Positions 41,108 to 52,200 are shown, numbered from the stretch's first letter. The stretch: 64,000 nucleotides of DNA from Clostridia bacterium (GCA_017513245.1 JAFXGK010000022.1:1-64000); one strand, 5' to 3'. Translations and numbers: made by a program. Notes: generated from the sequence alone by a model not told the origin.

Positions 41108-41746
41108 TTAAAGTTCTTCCAAGAACTTAACTATCATATCGGCTAATCTTGCGTGTCCGCGGATATTCGGATGAAGTCCGTCGGGCATAAACTGCTCGCG
41201 GTGCTGAGCGAGCTGCGGCTGAATTCCGCTTTCTGCCCAAACGTCAAGCACGGGAAGAGAAAACTCCTCTGCCATCTCGAGCAGGACTCTTCTATATTCG
41301 GCAAGCGGTGCGCCGGGCACGCGGAAGAGATTTTCCCCGTGGCGATGGAACGGAGTTATAACCACAACGGGACAGTTGGGGAACATCTCAACAACCTTAT
41401 AAAAAAGGCTGTAAACAGCTCCGTAGAAGGTGTCGATTGTGCGGTCGGTAGGATTGCCTATCCTCTCACAATGGCCGAAATCGTTGGTTCCGCCGAAAAT
41501 AACAACCAAATCAGCGTCTCTGTCCATTTGATCGGCGCGGTAGTTGAAGTCAACGCGCTCCGACCACGTGAGCTTTACAATCGAGGTGCCGCCCTTGCCG
41601 TAGTTGCGGCAAATGGCGCCGGTTTTTTCGGCAACCAGGCTAATAAAAGCATACTCCATCTGGAGAACACCGTCGGGTTCGGGAACGCCTACACCCGCAG
41701 TAATGCTATCGCCCAAAAAGTTAATTTTTTTACCCTTGAGTTCCAT
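41108..41746 (-). CDS. SGNH/GDSL hydrolase
   Basis: A 212-residue SGNH-fold esterase. Block I is LGDSITAG (Ser nucleophile near residue 13), block II Gly in GKGGTS, block III GGTNDF, block V DGLHPN (Asp and His). There is no signal peptide. It is a tandem paralogue of the next gene, from which it is separated by 10 bases. Likely substrates are acetylated sugars or lipids. Confidence 0.88.
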   Translation of the reverse strand: MELKGKKINFLGDSITAGVGVPEPDGVLQMEYAFISLVAEKTGAICRNYGKGGTSIVKLTWSERVDFNYRADQMDRDADLVVIFGGTNDFGHCERIGNPTDRTIDTFYGAVYSLFYKVVEMFPNCPVVVITPFHRHGENLFRVPGAPLAEYRRVLLEMAEEFSLPVLDVWAESGIQPQLAQHREQFMPDGLHPNIRGHARLADMIVKFLEEL

Positions 41747-41756
41747 AACGTTCTCC

Positions 41757-42410
41757 TTAAAGTGCCTTTAAGAATTTCATTAACTTATCGGCAATAATTG
41801 CGTGGCCTTTATCGTTGGGATGAAGGCCGTCGGGCATATAGGTTTCGCGCATTACGGGAATTTTGGGCTGAATTCCGCTCACCTTATAAAGGTCGAGCAT
41901 CGGCAGCGAGTAATATTCCGCTACGTTACGAAGCATATCAACATATGCCTTTAAAACGCCGTAGGGAGCCTGCTTATTATCACCGCGAGGATTATCCTCG
42001 TTCCAACGATGAAGAGGAGTAAGCACTACTATTCTGCTGTCGGGATATTTTTCAATCAGTTTAAGGTAAAGTTCGTGAAGTCCGCCATAATACGTATCGG
42101 CCGTGCGGTCGGAGAACATACCGAGGCTTGCATCGCCGTGGCCGAAGTCATTGGTGCCGCCGAATACAACGACAATGTCTGCATCGGGGTCCATCTCTTC
42201 AACGCGGGAAGAAAAATAAAGGTCGTAACGAGCGTTTTCAGAGGGGGTCTTTTGCTTGGCTATACGTGTACCGCCGATACCGTAGTTGCGGCAAGCGGCG
42301 CCGGTTTTTTCGGCAAATACCGAAACAAAACACTTATCGGGGCTGCTGGCTCCGACACCTTCTGTTATACTGTCACCTAAAAAATTTATTTTTTTACCTT
42401 TGAGTTCCAT
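41757..42410 (-). CDS. SGNH/GDSL hydrolase, tandem paralogue
   Basis: A 217-residue SGNH hydrolase that begins with the same eleven residues as its neighbour (MELKGKKINFL). Blocks I (LGDSITEG), II (GIGGTR), III (GGTNDF) and V (DGLHPN) are present. The body has diverged from the copy at 41108. The duplicates are transcribed together. No export signal is visible, so an intracellular deacetylase of imported glycans is a fair guess. Confidence 0.88.
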   Translation of the reverse strand: MELKGKKINFLGDSITEGVGASSPDKCFVSVFAEKTGAACRNYGIGGTRIAKQKTPSENARYDLYFSSRVEEMDPDADIVVVFGGTNDFGHGDASLGMFSDRTADTYYGGLHELYLKLIEKYPDSRIVVLTPLHRWNEDNPRGDNKQAPYGVLKAYVDMLRNVAEYYSLPMLDLYKVSGIQPKIPVMRETYMPDGLHPNDKGHAIIADKLMKFLKAL

Positions 42411-42484
42411 AAAAAATCCTCCCTTGCGGTTATGCCGTTATTATACTATCATAGCGCCACAAAAACAACACTATTATTTTACTT

Positions 42485-43786
42485 TTACCGCAAAATTTTG
42501 ACTACTTGCGGAATTGTATCGGGTTTTTCATCGCCGATTTTTATCGCCTCGCGGTATTTATCGGCCGCAGCCGAAAGGCTCTGCTCATTGCAGGTGTAGA
42601 GTGTGCAGAGGATGTCGCCCTCTTCTATTTTGTCGCCCGTTTTCGCATAGAGCATTATACCTGCGCTGTGGTCGATACCGTCATCCTTTTTAAGACGACC
42701 GCCGCCGAGAATCACTACCGCAGTGCCTATCATTTCGGCATCCATTTTTGTTATAAAACCGCCGCGGTCGGCCTTGATTTCCAGCGAATACGCGGCCTTC
42801 GGGAAGAGCGATACGTCACTAAGCCAATCGGAGTTTCCGCCCTGGGCAGAAATCCACTGCTTCATTTTTTCAAACGCCGCTTTGCTTTCTATAGCGTCCA
42901 CAACCTGCCGTTTCGCCTCATCGGGCGAGAGCGAAAGCGAAAGTGCCGCCATCTCGGTTGCCAGTGCAACGCAGGTTTCGTAAAGGTCGCCCTTCACTTC
43001 GCCGCGAAGCACCCCTGCCGCCTCGATAACCTCAAGTGAATTACCGACAGCCGAGCCTAATGGTCTATCCATATTGGTGATAAGGGCCGATACGTTGCGG
43101 CCGCATCTTTTGCCGATATCTACCATCTTGCGAGCCAGCGTTTCGGCGTCGGCTTCGCTCTTCATAAAAGCGCCGCTGCCCATCTTAACGTCGAGCACTA
43201 TGTTTTTGGCGCCTGCGGCCAATTTCTTGCTCATAATACTCGACGTAATAAGCGGAATGCTGTCAACCGTTGCGGTTACGTCACGGAGAGCATAAAGCAT
43301 TTTGTCGGCGGGTGTGAGGTTTCCGCCCTGCGCTGTTACGGCAATGCCGATTTCCTCGGTTTGAGATATAAAACGGTCGCCCGAAAGCGAGGTGCAAAAG
43401 CCCTCTATTGATTCGAGCTTGTCGGCGGTGCCACCCGTGTGACCCAGTCCTCTGCCCGTCATTTTAGCAACCTTTGCGCCCAGTGAGGCGAGAACCGGAG
43501 TTATAACGAGGGTGGTTTTATCGCCCACACCGCCGGTGCTGTGTTTATCGACCGAAAGGTCACCGAAGCAGGAAAGGTCAACCGTATCTCCCGAGTGTGC
43601 CATAGCGTCGGTGAGGATTGCTGTTTCCTCGTCGGTCATACCGCGAAAGAATATCGCCATTAAAAGGGCCGATACCTGATAGTCGGGAATTTCGCCGGCC
43701 ACGTAGCCCTTTATGAATTCGCGAATTTCTGCTTCACAGAGCGCATATCCGTCGCGTTTTTTCTTTATAATATCGTACATTCTCAT
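42485..43786 (-). CDS. pdp: Pyrimidine-nucleoside phosphorylase
   Basis: A 433-residue enzyme of the thymidine/pyrimidine-nucleoside phosphorylase family, splitting uridine or thymidine with phosphate. The phosphate-binding KHSTGGVGDK near residue 80 and TGRGLGHTGGT near 110 are signature motifs. AGGTGA lies 6 bases before the ATG, which overlaps the cdd stop by four bases (ATGA). Last gene of deoC-deoD-deoB-cdd-pdp. Confidence 0.94.
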   Translation of the reverse strand: MRMYDIIKKKRDGYALCEAEIREFIKGYVAGEIPDYQVSALLMAIFFRGMTDEETAILTDAMAHSGDTVDLSCFGDLSVDKHSTGGVGDKTTLVITPVLASLGAKVAKMTGRGLGHTGGTADKLESIEGFCTSLSGDRFISQTEEIGIAVTAQGGNLTPADKMLYALRDVTATVDSIPLITSSIMSKKLAAGAKNIVLDVKMGSGAFMKSEADAETLARKMVDIGKRCGRNVSALITNMDRPLGSAVGNSLEVIEAAGVLRGEVKGDLYETCVALATEMAALSLSLSPDEAKRQVVDAIESKAAFEKMKQWISAQGGNSDWLSDVSLFPKAAYSLEIKADRGGFITKMDAEMIGTAVVILGGGRLKKDDGIDHSAGIMLYAKTGDKIEEGDILCTLYTCNEQSLSAAADKYREAIKIGDEKPDTIPQVVKILR

Positions 43787-44184
43787 AGCGTATCACCTTT
43801 TACGTTTTCGGGGGTGAAAGCATGCGGTAATAGCTCACATAGGGTGTATTCGCGGTAGCCCTCGGGCGTTACGCAGAGGACTGAAAAGTCGGCACTGCAG
43901 AACTCTGCCATAACCTGGCGGCATACTCCGCAGGGCGGAAAAACATCGCCCTCGCCTGCTACGGCTATCATCGAAAACTCGCGTTTTCCGTCGGTTATTG
44001 CCGCAGAAAAAGCACTGCGCTCGGCACAGATTGTCGGCGAATAGGCGGCGTTTTCAATATTAACGCCGGTATATACGTTGCCGTCGGCACACAGCAGTGC
44101 TGCACCCACACGGCAGGAAGAATAGGGCGAATAGGAATTTTCTCTAGCCCTTTTCGCAATCTCACAAAGTTCGTTTTTTTGCAT
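43783..44184 (-). CDS. cdd: Cytidine deaminase
   Basis: A 133-residue zinc enzyme converting cytidine to uridine. The zinc-site motifs TICAERSA (Cys and catalytic Glu) and PPCGVCRQ (two Cys) match the tetrameric type. It lies between deoB and pdp and overlaps pdp by four bases. Confidence 0.95.
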   Translation of the reverse strand: MQKNELCEIAKRARENSYSPYSSCRVGAALLCADGNVYTGVNIENAAYSPTICAERSAFSAAITDGKREFSMIAVAGEGDVFPPCGVCRQVMAEFCSADFSVLCVTPEGYREYTLCELLPHAFTPENVKGDTL

Positions 44185-44188
44185 AATA

Positions 44189-45352
44189 TCAACCCTTATA
44201 TATTTCTTTTAAAAGGCTCTCGCCATCGCCCTCATACGGCACCGAAAGATACTCGGCCACCGTAGCCGCGATGCAGGAAAACCCCTCGCGCGTGCCGAGA
44301 TTTCCGGGGATAATTTTTTCGCCTATTACGATAAGCGGCACGTATTCACGGGTGTGGTCGGTGCTGCCGTCGCCGGGGTCACAGCCGTGGTCGGCGGTGA
44401 TTATAAGCATATCGTCCTGGCGCATACCCGCTATAAATTTTGGCAAAAAAGAATCAAAATCCGCAAATGCCTTTGCGTAGCCGTCTATATCCTCGCGGTG
44501 ACCGTAGGACGAATCAAAATCCACGAGATTTACAAACGTAAGTCCCTCACTTTCACGCGAAAGCGATAAAAGCGCCTTTTCCATACCGTCATTATTAGAC
44601 TCGGTATAGACGTATTCGCTTATTCCCTGCCCTGCGAAGATATCGTTTATCTTGCCTATGGCAAAAACCGAAAGTCCTGCCTCGGTTATATAGTCGAGCA
44701 GGGTTTTACCCTGCGGCGGAAGAGAATAATCGTGGCGGTTTTTGGTACGGTAAAATTTTTGGGGAACGCCGTCAAACGGTCGGGCTATTACTCTACCTAC
44801 CGCGTGCTCGCCCGTTAGTATTTCGCGGGCCGTCTTACAGATTTTATAAAGCTCGTCAAGGGGCACAATCCCTTCGTGTGCCGCGATTTGAAAAACGCTG
44901 TCGGCCGAGGTGTATACTATAAGGTCGCCCGTTTTTATATGCTCTTCGCCGTAGTCACGGATAACATCGGTTCCCGAGTAGGGCTTGTTGCAAAGCACTC
45001 CCCTGCCTACGGCCTTAGAAAATCGGGCAAGCAGTTCTCTCGGAAAACCGTTTGGATAGGTAGGAAGCGGACGCTCCGACACGAGGCCTGCAATTTCCCA
45101 GTGGCCGACGGTGGTGTCCTTTCCGTTCGATTTTTCCCCGAGTCTTGCAACGGCAGCCGAGAGTTCGCCGCTACCGAGATACGAAAGCCCGTCAATGCAC
45201 GAAAGCCCGAATTTTTTCATATTGTCGGCCGAAAAGCAATCGCTTTGGCTTATGCGCTTTAAGGTATCGGCGCCGCTATCGCCAAATCGGGCGGCGTCGG
45301 GCATTGCGCCTATGCCGCAGGAATCGAGCACGAATATAAATACTCTTTTCAT
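44189..45352 (-). CDS. deoB: Phosphopentomutase
   Basis: A 387-residue enzyme that interconverts (deoxy)ribose-1- and -5-phosphate. The start at 45352 (MKRVFIFVLDSCGIG) is favoured because its ATG overlaps the deoD stop (ATGA). Metal-site motifs FVLDSCGIGAMPD, TADHGCDPG and STDHTREYVPL, typical of the alkaline phosphatase superfamily, are present. It links DeoD and Pdp products to DeoC. Confidence 0.96.
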   Translation of the reverse strand: MKRVFIFVLDSCGIGAMPDAARFGDSGADTLKRISQSDCFSADNMKKFGLSCIDGLSYLGSGELSAAVARLGEKSNGKDTTVGHWEIAGLVSERPLPTYPNGFPRELLARFSKAVGRGVLCNKPYSGTDVIRDYGEEHIKTGDLIVYTSADSVFQIAAHEGIVPLDELYKICKTAREILTGEHAVGRVIARPFDGVPQKFYRTKNRHDYSLPPQGKTLLDYITEAGLSVFAIGKINDIFAGQGISEYVYTESNNDGMEKALLSLSRESEGLTFVNLVDFDSSYGHREDIDGYAKAFADFDSFLPKFIAGMRQDDMLIITADHGCDPGDGSTDHTREYVPLIVIGEKIIPGNLGTREGFSCIAATVAEYLSVPYEGDGESLLKEIYKG

Positions 45353-46071
45353 CGGTTCAGTTCCACACAAAGATCAAGCGCCAATTCCATCATTTCGGTG
45401 AAGGAGGTTTGCCTTTCCTCGGCGGTGGTGGACTCACCCGTCAGCAGATGGTCCGACACGGTGCAGATAGCAAGCGCATTCTTGCCGCTGCGAGCCGCGT
45501 TCATATAAAGGGCCGCCGCCTCCATCTCCACCGCTAAAACACCCATTTTATTCCAAGCGGGTGTGGGGTCTGTATCGTTATAGAAGGTATCGCTCGAAAG
45601 CAGATTTCCCACGTGGATGGATAGATTTTTACCTTTAGCAAGGGACACGCATTTTTCAAGCAACGAATAACTTGCGATGGGGGCGTAGGTGCCGGGCAAA
45701 TTATACTGCGATGCGTAATTACTGTTGGTGCAGGCGGCCTGGCCGATTACTATATCACGCACCTTGATTTTCTCGCTCATGGCGCCGGCCGAGCCTACGC
45801 GGATGATATTCTCTACTCCGAAGAAATTATAAAGCTCGTAGGAATAGATGCCTATAGAAGGCATACCCATTCCGCTTGCCATAACCGATACAGGCACACC
45901 CTTATATTCACCGGTATAGCCCTGAATTCCGCGGACGTCGTTTACAAGGCGCGCATTCTTAAGATAGGTTTCGGCAATGAATTTTGCGCGAAGAGGGTCG
46001 CCCGGCATAAGCACGGTTTTAGCAAAATCTTCGGGGGTTGCATTTATATGGGGAGTTGGATATAAAGCCAT
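45349..46071 (-). CDS. deoD: Purine-nucleoside phosphorylase
   Basis: A 240-residue enzyme of the hexameric DeoD type. MPGDPLRAKFIAE, GIGMPSIGIYSYEL and SDHLLTGE are family motifs. The ATG at 46071 is chosen over 46101 because AAGGAG lies 6 bases upstream. It cleaves purine nucleosides with phosphate. Third-from-last overlaps with its neighbours show coupling. Confidence 0.95.
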   Translation of the reverse strand: MALYPTPHINATPEDFAKTVLMPGDPLRAKFIAETYLKNARLVNDVRGIQGYTGEYKGVPVSVMASGMGMPSIGIYSYELYNFFGVENIIRVGSAGAMSEKIKVRDIVIGQAACTNSNYASQYNLPGTYAPIASYSLLEKCVSLAKGKNLSIHVGNLLSSDTFYNDTDPTPAWNKMGVLAVEMEAAALYMNAARSGKNALAICTVSDHLLTGESTTAEERQTSFTEMMELALDLCVELNR

Positions 46072-46081
46072 AATTTTCTCC

Positions 46082-46750
46082 TTAATAACCGATTCCTTCA
46101 TCGGTGTTTTTAATTATTTTGACAATGCGGCTGGTGCCGAGTCGTGTTGCGCCGAGTGCTAAGAAATCCTCCGCGTCCGAGAGCGAGGATATTCCGCCCG
46201 CGGCCTTGATTTTAACTCCGGGTGCTACGTGCTTTGCGAAGAGGGCAATATCCTCTCGCGTGGCGCCGCCCGTGGAAAAACCGGTAGAGGTTTTAATAAA
46301 ATCGGCGCCCGACTGCGACACTATTTCGCACATCTTTATTTTTTCCTCGTCGGTCAGCAGGCAGGTTTCGATTATTACCTTTAATATCTTGTCGCCGCAG
46401 GCCTTTTTAATCTCGCAAATTTCATTCAGCAGATAATCATAGTCGCCTGCTTTCAGCGCGCCCACGTTTATTACCATATCGATTTCATCGGCTCCGTTTT
46501 TTACGGCATTGAGAGTTTCATAAACCTTTACGGCTGTGGTGCTGTAGCCGTTTGGAAAGCCGATAACGGTACAGATTTTAAGCCTCTCGCCAACGTACTC
46601 CTTCGCAGCCTTTACAAAGCAGGCAGGAATACACACGCTGGCAGTTTCGTATTTTATGCCGTCATCGCAGATGAGCTTAATATCTTCCCACGTCGCAGAC
46701 TGGGACAATAAAGTGTGGTCAACGCACGATAAAATCTTTTTTATATCCAT
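46082..46750 (-). CDS. deoC: Deoxyribose-phosphate aldolase
   Basis: A 222-residue TIM-barrel aldolase that splits deoxyribose-5-phosphate to acetaldehyde and glyceraldehyde-3-phosphate. The Schiff-base Lys is in [10 protein letters not shown] near residue 152; CTVIGFPNG is also diagnostic. AGGAG lies upstream of the ATG. First gene of the salvage operon. Confidence 0.96.
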   Translation of the reverse strand: MDIKKILSCVDHTLLSQSATWEDIKLICDDGIKYETASVCIPACFVKAAKEYVGERLKICTVIGFPNGYSTTAVKVYETLNAVKNGADEIDMVINVGALKAGDYDYLLNEICEIKKACGDKILKVIIETCLLTDEEKIKMCEIVSQSGADFIKTSTGFSTGGATREDIALFAKHVAPGVKIKAAGGISSLSDAEDFLALGATRLGTSRIVKIIKNTDEGIGY

Positions 46751-46778
46751 AGTTTTTCTCCTATCATTTTCTATATTT

Positions 46779-46807
46779 ACAGTACCATATTTACTTTATG
46801 TTTTCAA
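46779..46807 (-). promoter_or_regulatory. Promoter of the deo operon
   Basis: Minus-strand TTGAAA (46802-46807), a 17-base spacer and TACTGT (46779-46784), upstream of deoC. It is back to back with the GH2 promoter. Confidence 0.55.
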
Positions 46808-46811
46808 GGCC

Positions 46812-46840
46812 TTGATTTTTAAATAAAATTATGCTAAATA
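46812..46840 (+). promoter_or_regulatory. Promoter of the GH2 gene
   Basis: TTGATT (46812-46817), a 17-base spacer and TAAATA (46835-46840), with GGGGG at 46851-46855 before the ATG at 46863. Confidence 0.6.
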
Positions 46841-46862
46841 TAAATTAAAAGGGGGCATAAAT

Positions 46863-49187
46863 ATGGAATTTTTCGAGAGAAAAGAATGTCTTGACGGTGT
46901 TTGGCGACTTTACATTGAAGAAAACGCCAAATGCAAGGATTGGGAGAACCAAGACGGCGCCTTTACGGAGCAGTTTTTAAAGAGCAAGGGACTTCACGCT
47001 ATCGAGGGCACGGTACCCGGCAATTTTGAGCTTGATATGCAAAAGGCAGGGCTCTTGTGCGACCTTTTTTACGACACTGATATCTTAAAGGCCCGCTACC
47101 TCGAAAACCGACACCTTTGGTACGTTTGTAATTTTAATTTCGAAGGTGAGCCGTGCGAGCGCGATTTTCTTAAATTCTGCGGTGTGGACACCGATGCCAC
47201 CTACTACCTGAACGGTGAGTATATTGATCACACCTGCAATATGTTTATTGAGCACGATATTGATATATGCGATGCTCTCAAAGTGGGCGAAAACGAGCTT
47301 CTCGTTCACATTTCGCCCTCGGCTATCGTAAGCCGCGAGTATAAAACGGGAGCAGGCATCACTACGGGCCTTCGCTACCATTACGGCGCCTTGGCACTTC
47401 GCAAGGCCGCAAGCACCTTCGGCTGGGATATTATGCCGCGAATTCTGTCGGGCGGTATTTGGAGAAGTGTTTATCTCTGTCGCCGCAAGAAGGAATGCAT
47501 TAACTCGGTTTATATGTATACCCCCGATAAAAACAACCCTGCAGGTCAGCTTTTATATTTCGATACCACGATTGAGGGCGATCATTCGGTTGACTATTCG
47601 ATTCACGTTACGGGCAACTGCGGCGATTCGTTTTTCGAGGCGCGCGAAACCCTTTGGCATACCGAAGCGAGAATTTATATCCCCGTTCCCAACGTTAAAC
47701 TTTGGTGGCCGAAAAATATGGGAGAGCAAAACCTTTATACCGTTACCGTAAGGCTTATGCACGGAAGCGAGGTTTGCGATGAATATTCCTTCCGCCAAGG
47801 CATTAGATATTTCGAGCTTAAAAAGACTGATTATATCGACGAAAACGGCGAGGGCGATTTCCACTTTGAGGTAAACGGAAAGTATCTCTTTATTATGGGC
47901 ACCAACTGGGTGCCGCTGGATGCTTTCCACTCGCGCGACCGCGAGCGTCTTCCTATGGCGCTTGAGTTGCTCGGAGAGAGCGGCTGTAACGCCGTGCGCC
48001 TTTGGGGCGGAAACGTTTATCCCGACTCGGAATTTTACGATTACTGCGACCAAAACGGAATTGTTGTTTGGCAAGATTTCGGAATGGGCTGCGCAACCTA
48101 TCCGCAGGACGAGCGATTTGCCGGTTTGCTGACCAATGAGGTTATCTCTGTTGCCAAAAAATACCGTCAGCATCCTTCGCTTATGCTTTGGTCGGGCGAT
48201 AACGAAATCGACGTATTCCATAAGGGTCATCGCGACCCCAATAAGAACCGCCTGACACGCGAGGTTATTCCGAGAGCCCTTGAACGCGAAGACCCGCTTC
48301 GCATTTATCTGCCCTCTTCTCCTTATATTTCGCAAAAGGCTTACGACAATAAAATGACTCATCGCCTGCCCGAAGAGCATCTTTGGGGACCGCGCAAATA
48401 TTATAAGCAGGATTATTATAAGAACTCTATTGCAAAGTTTGCCAGCGAAATGGGATACCACGGTTGTGCGTCGCCCGAATCGATAAAGCGCTTTATAGCG
48501 CCCGAAAATCTCTGGCCCGCAACGCCTAACGATGCCTGGGTACTGCACGCTACGTCACCCGAGACCGACGAGGGCGCTCCCTTCGCTTACAGAATTAAAC
48601 TTATGCACGAACAGCTTGATATTCTCTTCGGCGGCTCCGTGCCCGACGACCTTTATGATTTTGCGCTTGCAAGTCAGATAAGCCAGGCAGAGGCACTTAA
48701 GTACTTTATCGAGCGTTTCCGCGCCGACAAGGGCGACAAACACGGCATTATTTGGTGGAATCTGCTCGACGGTTGGCCGCAGTTTTCGGATGCCGTGGTT
48801 GACTACTACGGCGTAAAGAAGCTCGCTTTCCCCACCATTCAGCGTGTGCAAAACCCGATTTCCATATTCTGCGGTGAGCCTGAGGACGGCGCTGTTATGC
48901 TCTACGCAGGAAACGAAACACAAGACAGAAAATTTGTTTCCTTCAAGGTGTATGACGTATCATCCGACACTGTACTCTTTGAGGGCGAGGGCAATGTTGA
49001 AGCCAACTGCACCGCCGAGATAAGACGGCTGCGTCTGCCGAGGGCAAAGGGTATGCTGCTCTTTGAGTACACCGCGGACGGAAAAAGTTTTAAAAACCAT
49101 TACCTTTACGGCGAGGCTCCGTTTGATTATCACGACGTTGTTGAACTTTACGAAAAAGCCGGAATACTTGAAATAGAAGGCTTTTAA
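46863..49187 (+). CDS. GH2 beta-mannosidase-like hydrolase
   Basis: A 774-residue enzyme with the GH2 order: sugar-binding sandwich (about 1-190), immunoglobulin-like domain (about 200-315), TIM barrel (about 320-640) and a C-terminal beta domain. The acid/base Glu is probably in MLWSGDNEID near residue 445 and the nucleophile in ASEMGYHG near 528, a layout closest to beta-mannosidases. No signal peptide; it is cytosolic. Substrate assignment is inference. Confidence 0.85.
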   Translation: MEFFERKECLDGVWRLYIEENAKCKDWENQDGAFTEQFLKSKGLHAIEGTVPGNFELDMQKAGLLCDLFYDTDILKARYLENRHLWYVCNFNFEGEPCERDFLKFCGVDTDATYYLNGEYIDHTCNMFIEHDIDICDALKVGENELLVHISPSAIVSREYKTGAGITTGLRYHYGALALRKAASTFGWDIMPRILSGGIWRSVYLCRRKKECINSVYMYTPDKNNPAGQLLYFDTTIEGDHSVDYSIHVTGNCGDSFFEARETLWHTEARIYIPVPNVKLWWPKNMGEQNLYTVTVRLMHGSEVCDEYSFRQGIRYFELKKTDYIDENGEGDFHFEVNGKYLFIMGTNWVPLDAFHSRDRERLPMALELLGESGCNAVRLWGGNVYPDSEFYDYCDQNGIVVWQDFGMGCATYPQDERFAGLLTNEVISVAKKYRQHPSLMLWSGDNEIDVFHKGHRDPNKNRLTREVIPRALEREDPLRIYLPSSPYISQKAYDNKMTHRLPEEHLWGPRKYYKQDYYKNSIAKFASEMGYHGCASPESIKRFIAPENLWPATPNDAWVLHATSPETDEGAPFAYRIKLMHEQLDILFGGSVPDDLYDFALASQISQAEALKYFIERFRADKGDKHGIIWWNLLDGWPQFSDAVVDYYGVKKLAFPTIQRVQNPISIFCGEPEDGAVMLYAGNETQDRKFVSFKVYDVSSDTVLFEGEGNVEANCTAEIRRLRLPRAKGMLLFEYTADGKSFKNHYLYGEAPFDYHDVVELYEKAGILEIEGF

Positions 49188-49192
49188 ATTAG

Positions 49193-49228
49193 AAAACACC
49201 CTGAGGTTTCCCTCAGGGTGCTTTTTTT
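49193..49228. terminator. Bidirectional terminator
   Basis: Stem CACCCTGAGG/CCTCAGGGTG with TTTC loop and a T-run (49222-49228), between the GH2 gene and the convergent adhesin gene. Confidence 0.9.
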
Positions 49229-49231
49229 AAT

Positions 49232-52200
49232 TTAGTTCTCTACTTTTCTCTTTTTGCGAAGAGCAGTGGTGCCTAAAACGCCGCCGCTTACGAATAAGAG
49301 CGCAAGCCAGAGATTAATGTTGTTGCTGTCGCCCGTCTGCGGAATTTCCGGAACTACGGGCGGTGCGGGAGGAGTATAGGTGTTGACAAATGCGATACCC
49401 TCTACCGGGGCGGTATCGAGTTCGTACTTGTAAACGAGAATGTACTCGCCCTCGCCGTTGTCGGTTGCCGCTACGGTAACCTTGTATTCCTTAGCGTCAT
49501 AGGTTACGTTTGCGGCATTGCCTGCCTTTTCCTTAACGTAGAATACGTGTTCGCCCTCGGCGGTGATTGCAACGGAACTGAACTGTACGCTGCCGTCAGC
49601 CTTGTTCTTTACGGTTTCGAGCAGGGTCTTGTTAGCATCGTAGAGCTCGAACTCGAACTCGCCGTCGGCGAGAACGCGGCCGTTTAAGGTCTTCTTAGCG
49701 GTAATCTCTGCCGCTGCGGGAGCAACCTCGTAGATGTTTTCAAATACGAGGGTTTCCGCAAACTTGTCGGCGGGTACGATTACGCCACCCACCTTAACCG
49801 ATGCGTTAAGAATGCCGTCGTTATCGGTATCGTCAGATACGGTAACCTCAACCTCATAAACCTCGGTCGAATAGGTTACGCCGCCTGCGGTTCCTACCTT
49901 TTCGGTCAGGGTGTACCTATAAACACCAACGGCAGAATAGGAAAGTTCATACTTAAAGGTGGCTGCCTTATCCACGCTGGCGTCATTGCCTGCGGTGGCG
50001 GGAACGGTCTTACCGTCCTCGAGCAGTTCGAACTCGAATTCGGCCTGTGCGAACTCGCGGCCATCCATAACCTTAGTGCCCAAAAGTTCAACCTTTACGT
50101 CGGCCGGATCGTATACGTTTTCGAAATTAAAGCGAGTGCTGTCCTCTTCACCCGTAGCGGTTATTATCTTGGCCGATACGGTACCATCCAGATTATCGGT
50201 TACCTTAACCTTAACGGTGTAAACGGCATCGTCGTAGGTCATGCCCTTAAGCGGGGTTGCAGGAACGATTTCGCGAACCTCGTAATTGAATTCGCGGCCT
50301 GCGTCGGTCGGGTCGAAATCAAGGGTTAGCTGAGCGCTTCCGCCTGCGGTTTCGGCCACGTCAACCTCTGCGCCGGTGGTTGCATCGTATATGCCGAAGC
50401 GATAGCCGTCGCGGCCGAGGCCTGCGTTTACATTATCCGTAACAAGCTTATTGATCTCAACGGTTACCGAGTCACCCTCGACGGGTGCGTAGCTGTTTTC
50501 GAATACGAGAGTATCGGCAAAATCAGCGGCATCGGTTTCTACTCCGTCAATCTTAACAACGTGGTTTAAGACACCGTCGTTATCGCTGTCGTCGGATACT
50601 ATAATTTCGATATCGTAAGACTTGCCCGAATAGGTAACTCCCTTTGCGCTGCCGCGCTTTTCGGTAAGGGTATAACCGTAGGTTCCCACCTTATCGAACG
50701 TTAATTTTTCGAAGGTGAATGTGGCAGTCTTATTGGAGGGTGCGGCGTTACCTACGGTAACGGGAACGTTTTCGCCGTCACGGAGAAGTTCGAAGGTGAA
50801 TTCATTTGCCGCAAAATCGCGACCGGTCATCTCCTTGGTGCCCGTGAGAACAACCTCTACGTCGGCGGGATCGTAAATGTTTTCAAAGCCAAGGGTTACG
50901 CCCTCTAAATTGCCGTTGTTTGTTACTACCACGGCCGAAACCGTGCCGTCAAGATTGTCGACAATCTTGATAACAACCTTTTGTGCGGCATCGTCGTAAT
51001 CCATACCGTTTTCCTTCTCATCGGGAACGATTTCGCGAATTTCAAAGGTGTATTCGCGGCCTGCATCGGCTGCCGGGAAGGTCAGGTCGATTGCGGTATG
51101 ACCGTTTGCATCGGTGGGGGCCGAAGTTACGATAGGTGTTGTGCCGCCCTCAGCGAAGAGGCCGAAAACGAAACCTTCGCGGCTGTGGCCGGTGCCAACC
51201 CTGTCGGTAACAGTCTTATCAATGGTTATGATAAGCTCGTCACCGTGGACGGGTGCGTATACGTTCTCGAAATCGGCGGTAACGGTATATAACTCGTTCA
51301 TCAGGCCAACGCCTGTGCCGAGGCCGGGAATGATATCCTCTATTTCAAGTCGGCCGTCCATAGTAGCATCGGCTACTCTTACGGTGAAATAGTGATAAAC
51401 TTCGTCATAAGTGATGCCGCCTGCAGGATTTGCAGGTACCTCTTCGATAACGCGGAAGCGATAATCGCCCACCTCTTCGAAAGAGAAGCCCGAAAGATCG
51501 GAGTCGTCTAAGAACGAGAAGGTGTAGCTCTGGTTGGCGGCGGTTACGGTACGTGCGTCACCAACGTTTACCCAGTTTGCGCCTTCGAGCATCTGAAGTC
51601 TTATGTTAAAGCTATCATTTGCAAGCCAGCCTCTGCCCGAAAGGGCTTTGGTTCCCGTAACCTTTATTCCGTCGGCGCGAACCTCTAAAGGCTCATACTC
51701 ATTAACGAAATGAACGGGCACAACTGCGGTTGCAGTGTTGGGCAGGGTTACCTGAATGTTGTTGTTTACCGGAGTATAGCCGTTGGGAATATTTATTTCG
51801 TTTATAACGTAGGTTGCGCCGGGGGTTAATCCCGAAAGGACCCTAGTTTCGCTGGCCTTAATTGTAAAGGTCTGCTTATTGCCGGGGTCTGCGGCGTTGT
51901 ACCACTCGAAATCGTAGGTCTGATTTTCGTTGTAGGTTATGGCCTCGTCGTGAACTATTTCCTTACTTACAACTATAGTTCCGTCATTAACAACGCGGGT
52001 GTTGGTGAAGACGGCCTCACTGAAGCCATCAGCGGGAACGAGTGTGGCGGTTGTGCCGTTTTGCAGCACGCCGTCTACGTAGAGCGAAGCGACCTTATAA
52101 TCGCCGTTTATCAGCTCGGAAACAGTATAGGTGTCGGTATCTAGAAGATAGAACGATTCGCCCGCCTTAATGCTTACTGTTATTTCGCCGCCGATTATAA

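Noticed and set aside
47553-48548. A 331-codon minus-strand frame
   Set aside because: It is antisense to the GH2 gene, which has both catalytic Glu motifs.
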